A stretch of DNA of 8,553 bases, from the NCBI GenBank assembly GCA_903924185.1, contig CAIYAN010000146.1, positions 1-8,553 of the forward strand, read 5' to 3'. Source of the stretch: an uncultured Opitutia bacterium. GTDB lineage: Bacteria; Verrucomicrobiota; Verrucomicrobiia; Opitutales; UBA953. The translations under genes were made by a program, and so were the position numbers. Positions 6,948 through 8,553 of this stretch are shown one piece after another (position 1 is the stretch's first letter; each line of letters starts with the position of its first letter). Under the pieces are notes generated by a model that worked only from the letters and a program-made list of their open reading frames with translations, was not told the DNA's origin and did not search any database.

Positions 6948-8309
6948 GTGGGGGCCACGCATCACGGGTCGGACGCGTCTTTGCCGGGTTTCGGCCAGGC
7001 GGAGCCTGCCCCGGAAGTGCCTACCCGGCGCCGGCCCGTGGCGGCACGCATGCGCCCGCGGAATCTCAGCGAGGTCGTGGGCCATGCCGCCTTGCTGGGC
7101 CCGAACGCGTTGTTGCCCCGCCTGATCAAAGCCGACAACTTTGGCTCGCTGCTGTTTTACGGTCCACCGGGATGCGGTAAGACCACGTTAGCCGAAGTGA
7201 TTGCCGCCGAAACGGAGTCCACGGTCGTGCGCGTCAACGCAGTTCTTTCTGGCACGCCCGAACTTCGCGAGGTCCTCGCCGAGGCCCGGCGCTCGCCCGC
7301 GCGTAAGACCGTCCTCGTGGTCGACGAGATCCATCGTTTCAATAAAGCGCAGCAGGATTTACTCCTGCCGGACGTCGAAGCCGGCGTGGTGCGTCTCATC
7401 GGTTGCACGACGCATAATCCGGGACTCTACATCGTGCCGGCCTTATTGAGCCGTAGTCATTTATTCCGGCTCGATCCTTTGGGGGTCGACGAGATCGCCG
7501 CCTTCCTCGCTACGGCCTTGGCGGATGCCGAACGCGGACTAGGTGCCTTGGGCATTAAGGCCTCGCCAGCAGTGCTGCGCCAGGTGGCCGAAATGGCTTC
7601 GGGCGACTTACGTCGCGCCTTGAACTGCCTCGAGACTTTGGTGCTGTCGGCCCCTGCCTTGGGGACGGTAACGGATGAGGCCGTCGGTGCTTTCGCCCGT
7701 GAGCGTCGCATCCGTTACGATGATGGCGGCGACGACCATTACGATACCGCCTCGGCCTTTATTAAATCTGTCCGCGGGAGTGATCCCGATGCGGCGCTTT
7801 ATTGGTTGTTCCTGATGTTGGCGGGTGGCGAAGAGCCCCGCTTCATCGCCCGCCGACTCGTGATTTGCGCTTCTGAGGACGTCGGGTTAGCCGATTCCCG
7901 AGCCTTGGGCATTGCGACCGCCGCTTTTCAGGCCTGCGAAATGGTGGGCCTCCCCGAGTGTGAGTATGCCTTGGCGCATGCGACGCTCTTTCTCGCCTTG
8001 GCCCCGAAGAGCAACAGCACGACCCTGGCCATCGCGGCGGCCAAGGAAGCCGTCCGTTCCCAACCTCGGCAAGAAGTCCCGTTACACCTCAAGGACGCCC
8101 ACAATGCTTTTAATAAAGGTCAAGGGAACGGCGGTACTTACCAATACAGCCACGATTTTCTTGAAGGTATCAGTGGACAGGACTACCTCAGTAAACCGCT
8201 GTCACTTTATCAACCCGGCCCGGCCGGTGCGGAGGCGGGTCTCGCGGAGCGCTTAGCGCACTTACGGAAACTTAAAGAAGCGATTCGCTCGCGCGGAGGT
8301 CGCCCGTGA
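6948..8309 (+). CDS. rarA: Replication-associated recombination protein A (AAA+ ATPase, MgsA/RarA)
   Basis: RarA is a clamp-loader-like AAA+ ATPase that acts at stalled replication forks and single-strand DNA gaps. From a GTG start at 6948 the product has 453 residues (E. coli RarA has 447). Visible features are the family signature RPVAARMRPRNLSEVVGH near residue 29, Walker A GPPGCGKTT (72-80), Walker B VLVVDEIHRFNK (Asp126, Glu127), sensor 1 GCTTHNP (152-158), Arg finger region ALLSRS, sensor 2 SGDLRRALN (218-226) and the C-terminal SVRGSDPDAALYW, SEDVG, LAPKSN and VPLHLKDA motifs of the tetramerisation region. The start is uncertain. No ATG precedes the conserved N-terminus: GTG 6948 (5 bases after the msrA stop) and TTG 6981 are the candidates, and TTG 6909 would overlap msrA. 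ATG 7050 would cut the signature. The stop overlaps the dus start. Confidence 0.93.
   Translation: MGATHHGSDASLPGFGQAEPAPEVPTRRRPVAARMRPRNLSEVVGHAALLGPNALLPRLIKADNFGSLLFYGPPGCGKTTLAEVIAAETESTVVRVNAVLSGTPELREVLAEARRSPARKTVLVVDEIHRFNKAQQDLLLPDVEAGVVRLIGCTTHNPGLYIVPALLSRSHLFRLDPLGVDEIAAFLATALADAERGLGALGIKASPAVLRQVAEMASGDLRRALNCLETLVLSAPALGTVTDEAVGAFARERRIRYDDGGDDHYDTASAFIKSVRGSDPDAALYWLFLMLAGGEEPRFIARRLVICASEDVGLADSRALGIATAAFQACEMVGLPECEYALAHATLFLALAPKSNSTTLAIAAAKEAVRSQPRQEVPLHLKDAHNAFNKGQGNGGTYQYSHDFLEGISGQDYLSKPLSLYQPGPAGAEAGLAERLAHLRKLKEAIRSRGGRP
8295..8299 (+). promoter_or_regulatory. Strong Shine-Dalgarno for the dus gene
   Basis: GGAGG inside the last codons of rarA, 6 bases before the GTG at 8306, has ideal sequence and spacing. 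It decides the start of the downstream gene despite its GTG codon and the 4-bp overlap with rarA. It is the only strong Shine-Dalgarno I found ahead of any gene in this window. Confidence 0.75.
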
Positions 8310-8553
8310 GCAAGGTTGCGCCGCGGTTGCCTTGGTTTGGCCCTGGCCGCTTTCCTTTGTACCTTGCTCCGATGGCTCGGCATACCGACGTCGCTTTCCG
8401 TCAGCTATGTAAAGAGCAGGGGGCGGACGTCATGGTCAGCGAGTTCGTCCAGTCGGAAGCGCTCATCCGTGGTAACGCCAAGGCCTGGGAGATGGTCGAC
8501 TTCACGGAGACCCAACGTCCCATGGGGGTCCAGATCTTCGGGGCGACCCCGGC
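8306..8553 (+). CDS. dus: tRNA-dihydrouridine synthase, 5' part only
   Basis: The frame is open to the right edge (82 complete codons). Dus enzymes are FMN-dependent and reduce specific uridines of tRNA to dihydrouridine using NADPH. Family features visible are the first barrel strand YLAPMARHTDVAFRQLCKEQ (19-38), the second strand GADVMVSEFVQSEAL (39-53) and PMGVQIFGATP at the cut end, which corresponds to the family's GVQLFG strand. The usual APMAG has Arg in place of Gly here (APMAR). The catalytic Cys lies beyond the window, so activity cannot be judged. The subtype is probably DusB-like, but too little is present to be sure. The GTG start overlaps the rarA stop in GTGA (8306-8309) and is backed by the GGAGG at 8295, indicating translational coupling. 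Confidence 0.88.
   Translation, partial: MSKVAPRLPWFGPGRFPLYLAPMARHTDVAFRQLCKEQGADVMVSEFVQSEALIRGNAKAWEMVDFTETQRPMGVQIFGATP

Noticed and set aside
1..8553. Mobile element, CRISPR array, tRNA or rRNA, defence or toxin-antitoxin system
   Set aside because: No direct-repeat array, terminal inverted repeats, transposase or integrase motifs, or structured RNA gene was seen; the whole window is filled by recognisable housekeeping genes.

Overview
The window reads as ordinary chromosomal DNA from a GC-rich bacterium. It is densely packed with housekeeping genes and shows no insertion sequence, integrase, phage gene, CRISPR array, rRNA or tRNA. A member of the Verrucomicrobiota (Opitutae-like) is my best guess. 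This rests on the flavour of the proteins (the exported thioredoxin-fold protein with a GCPYVKK motif, the RarA and Dus variants), on a GC-rich genome that still uses the leucine codon TTA freely, and on the scarcity of Shine-Dalgarno sequences. It is an impression, not a proof.

Layout. At the left edge, the 5' end of a gene for an exported peroxiredoxin/thioredoxin-like protein runs leftwards (1-191, minus). A 160-bp divergent intergenic region with palindromic elements (192-351) separates it from cysE (serine acetyltransferase, 352-1158, plus). cysE is followed after 3 bp by a cytoplasmic two-GAF sensor histidine kinase (1162-2880, plus). Converging on the kinase, and overlapping its 3' end by 29 bp, is a DedA-family membrane protein gene (2852-3511, minus). 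Divergent from that, after 79 bp, begins glnD (PII uridylyltransferase/uridylyl-removing enzyme, 3591-6272, plus). After a short spacer with a UUCG-type hairpin come msrA (exported methionine sulfoxide reductase A, 6331-6942), rarA (AAA+ replication/recombination ATPase, about 6948-8309) and the 5' part of a tRNA-dihydrouridine synthase gene (8306 to the window edge), all plus strand and tightly spaced.

How the genes relate. A loose sulfur/redox theme links the exported thioredoxin-fold protein, CysE (first step of cysteine synthesis from serine) and MsrA (repair of oxidised methionine). GlnD is the nitrogen sensor acting on PII. The histidine kinase has an NtrB-like transmitter but no response regulator in view, so its partner is unknown. 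RarA and Dus are translationally coupled housekeeping genes.

I did not find a convincing new biological system. The points most worth a second look are the cysE-kinase pairing, the kinase's proximity to glnD, the palindromic divergent intergenic region, the convergent gene overlap, and the unclear start of rarA.
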